DNA from: Ignavibacteria bacterium UBA5771
GTDB taxonomy: Bacteria > Bacteroidota > Ignavibacteria > Kapaibacteriales > UBA2268
Assembly: GCA_002418685.1 (NCBI GenBank)
Contig: DIEP01000030.1
Location: 1 to 15,338 of the forward strand
DNA: 15,338 nt
Direction: 5' to 3'
The position numbers and the translations under genes are program-made. How positions within the stretch are numbered: position 1 is the stretch's first letter; every line of letters begins with the position of its first letter. A model generated the notes under the pieces. It did no database searches, was not told the origin of the DNA, and saw nothing but the letters and a program-made list of their open reading frames with translations. This document shows, piece by piece, positions 1 to 7,366 of the stretch.

Positions 1-321
1 AAAATGGAGCAAAAAAGACTGATTGTGCTACTCTTGGTGTGGCATAATATTTTTAATTATTTTCAATAATCTATTATAATTATTGATGTTCCTACAAATT
101 TATATTACCTTTCATCCATATCAAAAAGCAATATATCATAATCTCCGATTAACAAAATCGAAGATAACCTTCATAAAAGCATCAATCGAATTAGGGAGGA
201 ATTTGTATACATTTAACATTTTTAATATAAAAAATATTATTAATAAAAATTATTTGAAAATATTGAAATTATTATTAATTTATTTTGTAAATTTGTTTAT
301 ACAAAACAAGGGGTTTTTATT
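1..321. other. AT-rich intergenic region with no supportable gene
   Basis: No convincing gene was found here. An open frame from 83 to 325 (+) is built from AT-rich codons, has no domain or signal-peptide logic and runs straight into the SD and start of the next gene, so I treat it as chance. Short tails of open frames ending at 20-22, 45-47 and 67-69 (+) could each be the last codons of an upstream gene, but the sequence does not say which. The last 40 bases hold the control signals of the next gene, listed separately. Confidence 0.5.
283..313 (+). promoter_or_regulatory. Candidate promoter, 7-bp dyad and SD of the DUF308 gene
   Basis: TAAATTTG at 288-295 matches the Bacteroidota -7 consensus TAnnTTTG. 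A TTG at 263-265 lies 22 bases upstream, at the long end of the accepted spacing. TTTTGTA (283-289) and TACAAAA (300-306) form a perfect 7-bp inverted repeat around the -7 box. AAGGGG at 308-313 is the likely SD, eight bases before the ATG at 322. Matches are expected by chance in such AT-rich DNA, so the promoter call is tentative. Confidence 0.35.
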
Positions 322-876
322 ATGAATAAACAAGTCTTTTTCAGTTCCAATGGTGCGCTTATACGCGGTATTATAGCCGTGATTGCCGGCGGATTGGCTG
401 TTTTTCTACCAGACCTCACTTTAAACAGTGTCGTGGTTTACATTGGTATATTAATTCTGCTTGGTGGTGTGGTTTCTTTTATTTTTGCAATAAGGAGCAA
501 AGAAAAATCAAATCGAAACTTCCTGATTATGCAGGCTCTATTTAATGTGGTTATTGGAGTATTATTTTTGGCAGCACCAGCAACGATTGTGAATATTTTC
601 GGTATCATCGTTGGAATTGGATTCCTGGTTATTGGTGGTTTCCAGTTGATTGTAGCATTCAATATAATACGCAATTATCGTTGGTCATGGTTCTATTTCA
701 TTATTTCAGTATTAGTGATCATCGCAGGAGTTATTATGCTGTCAAATCCCTTCAAAGCCGCAGAGACTATTTTGATCTTTACGGGAGTGTTATTGCTCGT
801 TTATGGTATCGGCGAAATTTTTATGGCTTTGAAATTAGGGAAAAAGCCTAAATCAATGCAAGAACAGGAGGACTAA
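322..876 (+). CDS. HdeD/DUF308 family integral membrane protein
   Basis: This 184-residue protein is almost entirely hydrophobic, with about six predicted membrane helices (roughly residues 12-30, 36-57, 68-86, 90-114, 121-140 and 147-170). It ends in a short charged cytoplasmic tail rich in Lys and Glu. Three internal two-helix repeats are visible, each with a glycine-rich helix, a Pro at the turn (P30, P86, P143) and a second helix with a Gly-rich face. That pattern and length are typical of HdeD/DUF308 proteins. The founding member, E. coli HdeD, is linked to acid resistance, but most relatives have no known function and I infer none here. The ATG at 322 follows an AAGGGG SD at good spacing. 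The gene appears monocistronic. Confidence 0.85.
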   Translation: MNKQVFFSSNGALIRGIIAVIAGGLAVFLPDLTLNSVVVYIGILILLGGVVSFIFAIRSKEKSNRNFLIMQALFNVVIGVLFLAAPATIVNIFGIIVGIGFLVIGGFQLIVAFNIIRNYRWSWFYFIISVLVIIAGVIMLSNPFKAAETILIFTGVLLLVYGIGEIFMALKLGKKPKSMQEQED

Positions 877-889
877 GGATAATCAATAT

Positions 890-1093
890 CTAAAATCTAT
901 CAATGTATTTGTCTGCAAATCGCGGGATATGTACCGGCTGAAGGTTTGTAACTTTCAAAAGGTTGAGTTTATAAAAGATTTCTGGATTCCTCATTTCATT
1001 GGGAATTGACCAAATAGCACTTTTAAACTGCCCAATTATTCACAATCCTTCATTATTTATAGTGACTTGTTTAATATTTTCATTATGATTTAC
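890..1093 (-). pseudogene. Remnant of an unidentified gene (C-terminal part)
   Basis: Read on the minus strand, bases 1039 down to 890 give 49 open codons ending in TAG. The composition is protein-like rather than AT-biased, for example AIWSIPNE, then RNPEIFY, then NLQPVHIPRFADKY. Upstream in the same frame there is one TGA (1040-1042), then about 17 further codons back to 1093, before consecutive stops. An ATG at 992-994 would allow a 34-residue product, but it has no SD. The single internal stop and lack of a start suggest a truncated, decaying gene rather than a small protein. I do not recognise the family. An alternative is a chance open frame. Confidence 0.4.
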
Positions 1094-1153
1094 TAATTAT
1101 CAGCAATATGAATGGAAAAGGAATAATAATGTAGGATTTTGTTGAGATGGGAT

Positions 1154-1202
1154 ACGAACACGCCTTTTCCCCCTCTTAAAAAGAGGGGAAATCAGATTGC
1201 TT
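1154..1202. repeat. Dispersed hairpin repeat, copy 1
   Basis: The core is a hairpin with arms CCCCTCTT (1170-1177) and AAGAGGGG (1181-1188) and a three-A loop. It is extended by TTT/AAA pairing around one bulged C. The hairpin is flanked on the left by ACGAACACGCC and on the right by AGATTGCTT. The same flanks and a similar hairpin recur at 10405-10458. There is no U-tract directly after the stem, so it is a poor intrinsic terminator. It looks more like a REP/MITE-type intergenic element. Confidence 0.6.
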
Positions 1203-1292
1203 TTCCTTGCTATTTTTTAATAAAAATTAAAATAATTAAAATAAATGTAACTTTTTTCTGTTTTAAACGTCTAATTAAAAAAAGGAAATGTA

Positions 1293-2024
1293 ATGAAAAA
1301 ACATTTTACACATTTTATATATATTCTATTAATAATTTACTTAATACATATCCCTGTAATATATTCCCAAGATAAAATTGAAATTGCATTTGAAGGAAAG
1401 ACATTAATAATTCACGATTATAATGTGGTGGCAAATTGCTGCTCTAAATACAAGGACGAAATACAAAAAGATGGGAATAAAATTATCATAACGCAGACTG
1501 ATACAAGCACAACAAAATGTTATTGCAATTGCAATTTTGATTTGACACATTCAATTTCAAATTTGTTAAATGGCAAATACAAAATTGAGATTTATCGCGC
1601 TGAATTGAAAAAATATGGCTATGCAGACGATAAAACTTACCTTGTTTGGTCTAATGACTACGAAATTACTGCTTCTAATTCGCCAAAGAATCAACTCACA
1701 TCAGATTTTGTGCAATCTGAATGCAAAGCTACAACACGTATTAGCACAAAAGGAGCAAATCAACCTCTTAAATTGGAAGCTTATCCAAATCCTGGAAAGT
1801 CTGAAATTACAATAAAATTCTCAGCACCGGGCGAAAGCAATGTTCGTATTTCTATTTATAATTTTCTTGGAAAAGAAGTATATTCTTATGATAAGAAAGA
1901 TCTCGAAGAGGGAATCCAAACTATTAATTTATCTCTTGATTCTCTCCCCATTGGTATGTATATTGGTAAACTAATCCTTTCAAACGGGAAAACTGAAACA
2001 TTCAAAATTGTTTGGTCAAAATAA
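1293..2024 (+). CDS. Small Cys-rich secreted protein with T9SS sorting domain
   Basis: This 243-residue protein begins with a signal peptide (Lys-Lys, then a hydrophobic run over residues 8-24, cleavage probably near S25-Q26). The mature part (about 27-130) has a Cys pair at 49-50 and a CxCxC cluster at 76-80, followed by a segment with the feel of a short beta-sandwich. One more Cys sits at 144. Residues about 160-243 form a T9SS type A sorting domain, with the YPNP motif at 164-167 and the usual NxxGxxV and LPxGMY elements. The protein is therefore expected to cross the outer membrane by T9SS, with the tail removed. Function is unknown; the Cys cluster could be structural disulfides or a metal site. 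The next gene starts 17 bases downstream on the same strand. Confidence 0.85.
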   Translation: MKKHFTHFIYILLIIYLIHIPVIYSQDKIEIAFEGKTLIIHDYNVVANCCSKYKDEIQKDGNKIIITQTDTSTTKCYCNCNFDLTHSISNLLNGKYKIEIYRAELKKYGYADDKTYLVWSNDYEITASNSPKNQLTSDFVQSECKATTRISTKGANQPLKLEAYPNPGKSEITIKFSAPGESNVRISIYNFLGKEVYSYDKKDLEEGIQTINLSLDSLPIGMYIGKLILSNGKTETFKIVWSK

Positions 2025-2041
2025 TATTACATTTTCAATAA

Positions 2042-2695
2042 ATGAATTTTTTTGAATATTATGATTATTTATCTAACATAAGCGATAGCGAGATTTATAA
2101 TTTAATAAAGAAATTTTTGATTCGAGACCATTTTGGCTATTTTGTTGATGAAAATTATTTCCAGGCAGTATATGAGCAAGCAAGAAAGCGGAAACCAAAT
2201 TTATTTTATGATGCTTTGCAAGACGCACTTGTAACAATTCACAATTGGGATTATAATATGAGTGAAACAAAAGTAATTGAAATTAAAAGAATAGACTATT
2301 TAAACGATTATGAAATTAGGGAACTGATTTCCACAATTGGTGCTGCAAAGAAGAATCCCCCACTTGATTTCTCGAATTTGAAACACACTGCAATTGATGA
2401 CATCTTCGGAATAAAATCCGAGAATATGCTTTTTTGCCGAGTTGGTGGCGACTCAATGATTAAAGCAAATATTTATGACGGCTCGACTTTGATAATCGAT
2501 ACTGGGAAAGCTCCCAAAAATGATGAAATTGTCGTGATTGCAATCAACGATGAGTTATTTGTTAAAAGAATCGTATTTGGAATGGGAAAAATTGCTCTAA
2601 TATCGGAAAATGATGCCTATGAACCTTATGAAATCAGGAACGACGACAATTATAAAATCATTGGTGTTGTTAAACATATAATACAAAACTTATAA
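2042..2695 (+). CDS. S24 (LexA/UmuD-like) serine peptidase domain protein
   Basis: This 217-residue protein has a C-terminal S24 peptidase fold (about 118-217). It shows the GDSM motif with candidate catalytic Ser138 and the VKR motif with candidate Lys175. The Ser-Lys distance of 37 residues equals that of LexA (119/156) and UmuD (60/97). Residues 1-97 are helical and charged but show no LexA winged helix or Cro-like HTH that I can recognise. Around residues 100-106, where a self-cleavage Ala-Gly or Cys-Gly would be expected, the sequence is GAAKKNP, so RecA-stimulated self-cleavage is doubtful. It may be a divergent regulator or a protein-protein S24 module. The ATG at 2042 has no clear SD. 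It lies 17 bases behind the Cys-rich cargo gene and may be co-transcribed with it. Confidence 0.75.
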   Translation: MNFFEYYDYLSNISDSEIYNLIKKFLIRDHFGYFVDENYFQAVYEQARKRKPNLFYDALQDALVTIHNWDYNMSETKVIEIKRIDYLNDYEIRELISTIGAAKKNPPLDFSNLKHTAIDDIFGIKSENMLFCRVGGDSMIKANIYDGSTLIIDTGKAPKNDEIVVIAINDELFVKRIVFGMGKIALISENDAYEPYEIRNDDNYKIIGVVKHIIQNL

Positions 2696-2743
2696 ACTTA
2701 GTAAATTATAAAATATTTAACTTCTGCGTGTAGCCCTAATTTT

Positions 2744-2776
2744 AAAAAAAAGGGCGAACACACAAGGTCCGCCCTT
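2744..2776 (-). terminator. Intrinsic terminator of the DUF11 protein gene
   Basis: On the minus strand, AAGGGCG (2776-2770) pairs with CGCCCTT (2756-2750) and is followed by a run of T continuing to 2744. This is a textbook rho-independent terminator 35 bases beyond the stop codon at 2811. On the plus strand the same stem lies 54 bases past the S24 gene but is followed only by TTAATTATT, so it would be a weaker terminator in that direction. Confidence 0.8.
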
Positions 2777-2810
2777 AATTATTCCATTAGGAATTACTCT
2801 GTCAGTTGTA

Positions 2811-5800
2811 TTACCTCACAACTGAAAATGATTTTGAAATAACACCTTTATTTGTTCTCAGTATTATCATATAATAACCTGATGGCAAATTGCTAATATC
2901 AACGTTTTGGATATAAGTGCCAGATCCAAGTATTTTATTTTCGACAATATCCTTTACTTCTTTTCCTTGAATATCAATAATACTAAGTTTTATGTTTTGA
3001 GACAATTCATTCAATGAATAAGAAACAGTAATTGAATTCATTGCGGGATTGGGTGAAACAGGACTCAGAAAAGCACCATTACCAGTTTCGCTGCCAATAT
3101 TTTGCACAGCTGATATCGGGCTGGAAAGAGTGAAACTTCCTTGCGAAATCGGTTGCATATTAATATCGAAAGTAGTGAAATTGATTTCTGAATTGTTTGC
3201 ATCCACTCCTGAAAGAGTAAGAAAGATTGGCTTGGCAATTTGCATAGCATTAATTCCCGCATCTCCTTGAGAAGGCACTGTTATAATATAAGAACCATCT
3301 TGAAGCAAATTAGGAACAAAATATGTTTCGCCATTTTCTGAGCTTACAGGACCGACTGCAATTATCTTCAATGTTCCCGTTGGTTTCAGACTGATTGCGT
3401 AGATTCCTTCTTTATATCCATTTGAATTATCGATATAAATTGCATAGCTTGAGACATTTGAAGGTTTTGTACTTAAGTCAATATCTAACTTATCAGGATC
3501 AGCATTGGGCACTCGAGCGTTGTAAATAATTGACTCGGTTGTGAACTCTTCTTCGGATCCTGTTAATTTATAGAAATATCTAACCGAAACAGGGAATTGC
3601 ATTTTCGAATTAGAATTATTAAATATTAACTGAATTGCTACATTTTGTCCCTTGGTAATATTAGATTGAATAAACCCAACATTATCGAGAACTACTCCGT
3701 TTGTGCCGTCCATTTTGATTTCGGACAGAGTAATTTCGGGAGATGTAATCTCAATACCTGTAATAACAGCGTCATTATCCGGAGAGTTGGGGCTAATAAT
3801 CCAAAGGTTTCCATTGTTAAAATCATCCATTATTAGACTTGTTTGGTCGGGCGTTTCACTTAATATTGTGTTAGTTTCTCCGCTTTTCGTTGTATTTGCG
3901 TTTCCAGGAAAATGAAGTAAACCTGCCGATGTTTCATTCCACCATGGTAATGGTTTCCATTTGCGAACAACTGTGTAAGTAATTAATGTATCGCATGTTT
4001 GGCATTTGCAATCGCGGAAACTATACCGAATAGAAAATCTCAAAGTATCGTATCCACCTAAGGCTATTGAAGTATTTGAAACAGGAGGGAACAGCATCTT
4101 CAGATTCAAAATTGCACCTTTGCTCCAATCTATACACTCGCCTGGTCCCCAAATTGCTTCTCTACTGTATATATTTAATAATTGAGGTCCAAGAGCAGGT
4201 GCTGTCATGAGCAAGCCACCTGTTATATCTCCAAAAATTCTTTGCCAACTGGAATTTCTCTTTCTTAACTGAGCAGAAACAATAGTAGCCGAGAATTTAT
4301 CAATTTGATTCGCATAGATGTTAGCGTTCAAGGTAACTGTGCCAGCACTTGTCCATACAACACTCGATTTGATATTATGATAGAAATTAGTGCAGCAGTC
4401 AACACTATCGTCGCAAGGAGGCAAATCAATCCTTAAAGTGTCAGTGCATCTTCCATTTTCGCAGCTGATTGTATAATATATTTCTATAGGATTAGTTGTT
4501 GTTAATCTTTCAAATGTTGTATTGATAGTCCAAGGATTTGCTGTCAATGTGAAAGTTGAAGGAGTGAAATTGCCATCGGGCGAACTGATATTCAAAATTG
4601 CGGGCAAGCAACTTTCAGCGATTACTTGAATAGAATATTCAGTATGCCCCGCAGAATTCACTCCAATACACATACGAGAAATAGAAATTAAGCTATCGAT
4701 ACAATGCTCAGTTGTATTATCAATTGAAAGGCAGACAGGCGAAGATTCGGATTGCCCTGCTAGTTGGAAGTTTGAGAGGTTGCTTTGTATTAAATGCTTG
4801 ACAAATCCACTCGCAGCAAATGTATTACATGCTGTTTGATCTGGTTGAGCATGTGGAGAAACAGTTGCAGCAAATTCAAGAGATGCATTAGGGGAAATCG
4901 AATTTGACCCAAAATATGCTGCAATATTCTTGATACCTGTTGTCCATCCTGAAGACCAAGTTCCATTTGTTCCACAACCTATATTAAAAGCAGGAGAAGG
5001 TAAGCCTGTGGGTTGTAAATTATTTACATTAGCAAGTCCCGTACTGAATGGATTATTCCATTGTGTTATAGTGGGATTTGATGTTATTAATGATGTATAA
5101 GTAACATCAAATTGGCTACCACGAATCGAACACATTTGCAAAATTTTAGAGTCTGCAGTGCCTGCATCATTTGGCAATAAATCTGCAAAAGTAACATGTC
5201 GCAGAGATGCTGTCCCGGTGGAATTTAATTTTAATCTGTAATTAACTGTTGATCCTGGAGTTACAGACATACTTGAAACATAACTTTGGTCATTTGGCTT
5301 TTTGATACCTTTTTCTAAAGAAAATCCAGTGGTGCCATGAACTAATACATAAACTGTATTGGAATTATATGATGAAGTACCCAAGGTTCCTCCATTCATT
5401 GAAAATTCATTAGGGATATTTCCTAATGCAGATGTGTCGCGGACTTTCACGTCAAATTCGATAAAGTAATAAGGAACTCCTCCCGTTCCATACATACCGC
5501 AATTTGAATAGAAAATATCTTGGCAAGCTGCGGGAATTGTTGGCAATGAGACATTAACTAAATTTGTATTTGAATTATAGATTAAATTCACATTTTGCCA
5601 ATTACTTTGTGTTGTGCAAGGTGTGTTCCATGTATTTGAAGTGTAATAAGATGGATTGCCAACATATTCCAAGTTTGGATTTAATTGGTCAGTAATTGAA
5701 GCACCCGTAATTGGCAGTCCGCCTATATTTTGTATTCGCAATCTATATCGGAAAGTGGAACCAGGTAAATAACTCGTTTGAGGACTACATACTTCTTTCC

Positions 5801-7124
5801 ATAAGCAAGGTTTTGGAGCAGGAGCATTTATTGTGAATGATGTACAAGTATATTGAGGATTTATCTCCCAAAAATATATTGAAGCACAATTTGTAATTGT
5901 GGAACCAACAGTAGCATTGGTTGGTATTGTGAAGTCAACATAATAGTAATGGCACACACCTGGCATAAACACTGTGTCCATAATTTGAAGTATATTACCT
6001 GATAAAAATAACCTCGGATCTGCAACTACTGAATAATTAGTCAATTGTGACGGTAAAGTATCGAGAACAAGAGCATGAAGTGGGATTGTTCCTGTATTGC
6101 AGAGTTGAATTACATATCGTCCCGAACAACCGGGTTGCCCATTTGTGTAGACCCATTTTTGCATTGTACTATTTGCTATATTAGCTAATTGCACGCAAGT
6201 TTGGTTGCTTGTAGTCGAAAATGTTCCACAAGGTTGATTTGGACTGCCTAAAGATCCTGAAAGAGTGGCAGAATTTGTAATCTGAGACCCTGCTGGAAAC
6301 TGAGCCGAAGGATACTTAACCTTAAATTGACAACAAACTGTATTGTATTGTTGATTTGCAGATAAATTGCCTACATTCCAAGTTATTACGTTGCCGTTCT
6401 GAACTGCACCGCAATTTGAACTAACAAGCAATGCACCTGCTGGCAATGTATCTCGAACAATACCCGATGTCAAATCTAACTGTCCTGTTGTACCATTATT
6501 TTTGTAAACACAGATCTGATAGGAAATTGTATCGCTTCCTGTTGCATATTGGCAATTTCCACCTTGCCATGCCACTCCAAGTGGATATTTATTGATATGC
6601 CATGGATTAACTGCAATTGCAGCCGTTGATACATAATCCGTACAAAACTCGTATAATTTGTCTGATAATTTACCAGTCAAACATACTCGATTCCTTGCTC
6701 CCGTTCCTGGGCAAGTGATTCCGTTTGGAAAGGCAACTGTAATTGTAAATGAACCCGTACACGAAGTAGGGATAGACGCCCAAGTCAGAGAATATACACC
6801 TCCCATTTGATTCACTGCTGGGGAAGATACTGCTGGGGTGCCACAAGCGTTGTTGTAAGCTGCGGAAATAAACATAAGGCTAGTTGGTATAGCATCGCTA
6901 ATTGTCACATTGGTCGCACCTGCTGGGATTGAGTAATAAATAGTATAGCTAAATGCTTGACCGGTTGCTATTGTTGTGTCGCTTACAACCTTTTTTATCC
7001 AAAAACCGCTGTTAGAAGCCTCTTCAGCAAAGCTAGCTCTCATTTCCATGCTTTTACCAAAAAAAGCAAGGAAAACGAAAATAGCAAATAGACCTCTAGT
7101 GACGAAAGACTTATAAAACTTCAT
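2811..7124 (-). CDS. Large secreted DUF11-repeat protein with T9SS sorting domain
   Basis: This is a 1437-residue exported protein. Residues 1-32 are a signal peptide with a long hydrophobic core ending near ASFA. About five DUF11/B_ant-like domains follow (about 41-157, 175-297, 321-432, 440-592 and 600-772), each built on the pattern 'lysine-rich start, GxxxxYxI, ITDxLPxxL'. Cysteines are frequent from 94 to 1044, including a CxCxxC at 1039-1044, and absent afterwards. Residues 1353-1437 are a T9SS type A sorting domain with a PNP motif and LPSGYY. DUF11 domains occur in large surface and adhesin-like proteins, so an extracellular structural or adhesive role is likely but inferred. I chose ATG at 7124: it has GGAGG four bases upstream. 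The longer frame opens with TTG at 7163 inside the probable promoter. It is divergent from queE. Confidence 0.85.
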   Translation of the reverse strand: MKFYKSFVTRGLFAIFVFLAFFGKSMEMRASFAEEASNSGFWIKKVVSDTTIATGQAFSYTIYYSIPAGATNVTISDAIPTSLMFISAAYNNACGTPAVSSPAVNQMGGVYSLTWASIPTSCTGSFTITVAFPNGITCPGTGARNRVCLTGKLSDKLYEFCTDYVSTAAIAVNPWHINKYPLGVAWQGGNCQYATGSDTISYQICVYKNNGTTGQLDLTSGIVRDTLPAGALLVSSNCGAVQNGNVITWNVGNLSANQQYNTVCCQFKVKYPSAQFPAGSQITNSATLSGSLGSPNQPCGTFSTTSNQTCVQLANIANSTMQKWVYTNGQPGCSGRYVIQLCNTGTIPLHALVLDTLPSQLTNYSVVADPRLFLSGNILQIMDTVFMPGVCHYYYVDFTIPTNATVGSTITNCASIYFWEINPQYTCTSFTINAPAPKPCLWKEVCSPQTSYLPGSTFRYRLRIQNIGGLPITGASITDQLNPNLEYVGNPSYYTSNTWNTPCTTQSNWQNVNLIYNSNTNLVNVSLPTIPAACQDIFYSNCGMYGTGGVPYYFIEFDVKVRDTSALGNIPNEFSMNGGTLGTSSYNSNTVYVLVHGTTGFSLEKGIKKPNDQSYVSSMSVTPGSTVNYRLKLNSTGTASLRHVTFADLLPNDAGTADSKILQMCSIRGSQFDVTYTSLITSNPTITQWNNPFSTGLANVNNLQPTGLPSPAFNIGCGTNGTWSSGWTTGIKNIAAYFGSNSISPNASLEFAATVSPHAQPDQTACNTFAASGFVKHLIQSNLSNFQLAGQSESSPVCLSIDNTTEHCIDSLISISRMCIGVNSAGHTEYSIQVIAESCLPAILNISSPDGNFTPSTFTLTANPWTINTTFERLTTTNPIEIYYTISCENGRCTDTLRIDLPPCDDSVDCCTNFYHNIKSSVVWTSAGTVTLNANIYANQIDKFSATIVSAQLRKRNSSWQRIFGDITGGLLMTAPALGPQLLNIYSREAIWGPGECIDWSKGAILNLKMLFPPVSNTSIALGGYDTLRFSIRYSFRDCKCQTCDTLITYTVVRKWKPLPWWNETSAGLLHFPGNANTTKSGETNTILSETPDQTSLIMDDFNNGNLWIISPNSPDNDAVITGIEITSPEITLSEIKMDGTNGVVLDNVGFIQSNITKGQNVAIQLIFNNSNSKMQFPVSVRYFYKLTGSEEEFTTESIIYNARVPNADPDKLDIDLSTKPSNVSSYAIYIDNSNGYKEGIYAISLKPTGTLKIIAVGPVSSENGETYFVPNLLQDGSYIITVPSQGDAGINAMQIAKPIFLTLSGVDANNSEINFTTFDINMQPISQGSFTLSSPISAVQNIGSETGNGAFLSPVSPNPAMNSITVSYSLNELSQNIKLSIIDIQGKEVKDIVENKILGSGTYIQNVDISNLPSGYYMIILRTNKGVISKSFSVVR

Positions 7125-7128
7125 CGAA

Positions 7129-7195
7129 CCTCCATAAAATAGAACAAAATAAATATTAGACAAACCTAATTCTCATAATTACAAAGTTAAACAAA
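7129..7195 (-). promoter_or_regulatory. Candidate promoter and SD of the DUF11 protein gene
   Basis: Minus-strand TAGGTTTG (7168-7161) matches the Bacteroidota -7 consensus TAnnTTTG. A TTTG (7195-7192) lies 23 bases upstream as a possible -33 box. Transcription would start near 7155, giving a leader of about 30 bases that holds GGAGG (7133-7129). This supports the ATG at 7124 over the TTG at 7163. A second TAnnTTTG match (7189-7182) has no -33 partner. Confidence 0.45.
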
Positions 7196-7248
7196 AACAT
7201 ATAATAAATAAATATTTTAATTAAATAATTCTTACATAATAGAAAATA

Positions 7249-7332
7249 ATGGATTTACAAAAATTATTGGGAAACGAAAATAGCTGTCAATACGCAAGTA
7301 CTGCCAAAAAGCATTATCATTTATTTATTTAA
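7249..7332 (+). other. Possible 27-codon small reading frame upstream of queE
   Basis: ATG at 7249 opens 27 codons ending at TAA (7330-7332), beginning MDLQKLLG. The codon mix looks more protein-like than the surrounding A/T tracts. There is no clear SD. It ends 34 bases before the queE start. It might be a leader peptide, a small gene or the decayed start of a lost enzyme gene. Chance is the simplest alternative. Confidence 0.2.
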
Positions 7333-7366
7333 TTTCGTTAATATATTTTTAAAAATGTAATTATAG

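Larger units (their letters stand above)
877..1292. other. 416-base spacer with a gene remnant and a hairpin repeat
   Basis: No intact gene lies between the DUF308 gene and the Cys-rich cargo gene. The first half carries a minus-strand open stretch that reads like the end of a decayed gene (890-1093). The second half carries a GC-rich hairpin belonging to a dispersed repeat (1154-1202). The last 90 bases are A/T tracts leading into the next gene. An open frame at 1139-1375 (+) spans the repeat and the next gene's signal peptide in another frame, and is not credible. Confidence 0.6.

Noticed and set aside
1..69. Possible tail of an upstream gene in any of three plus-strand frames (stops at 20-22, 45-47, 67-69)
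   Set aside because: All three are short and plausible; nothing distinguishes them within the window.
83..325. 80-residue plus-strand open frame before the DUF308 gene
   Set aside because: Composition follows the AT bias (Ile, Asn, Lys, Leu), no SD, no domain, and it overlaps the next gene's SD and start.
1170..1188. Hairpin as intrinsic terminator of the DUF308 gene
   Set aside because: It lies almost 300 bases past the stop, has no U-tract, and belongs to a repeat seen elsewhere.
1139..1375. 78-residue plus-strand open frame
   Set aside because: It spans the hairpin repeat and the next gene's signal peptide in another frame, with no protein-like features.
7125..7163. N-terminal extension of the DUF11 protein to TTG at 7163
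   Set aside because: The TTG lies in a probable -7 box, and the ATG at 7124 has GGAGG upstream and begins a proper signal peptide.
7164..7366. preQ1 riboswitch upstream of queE
   Set aside because: No preQ1-type hairpin with A-rich tail could be found by eye.
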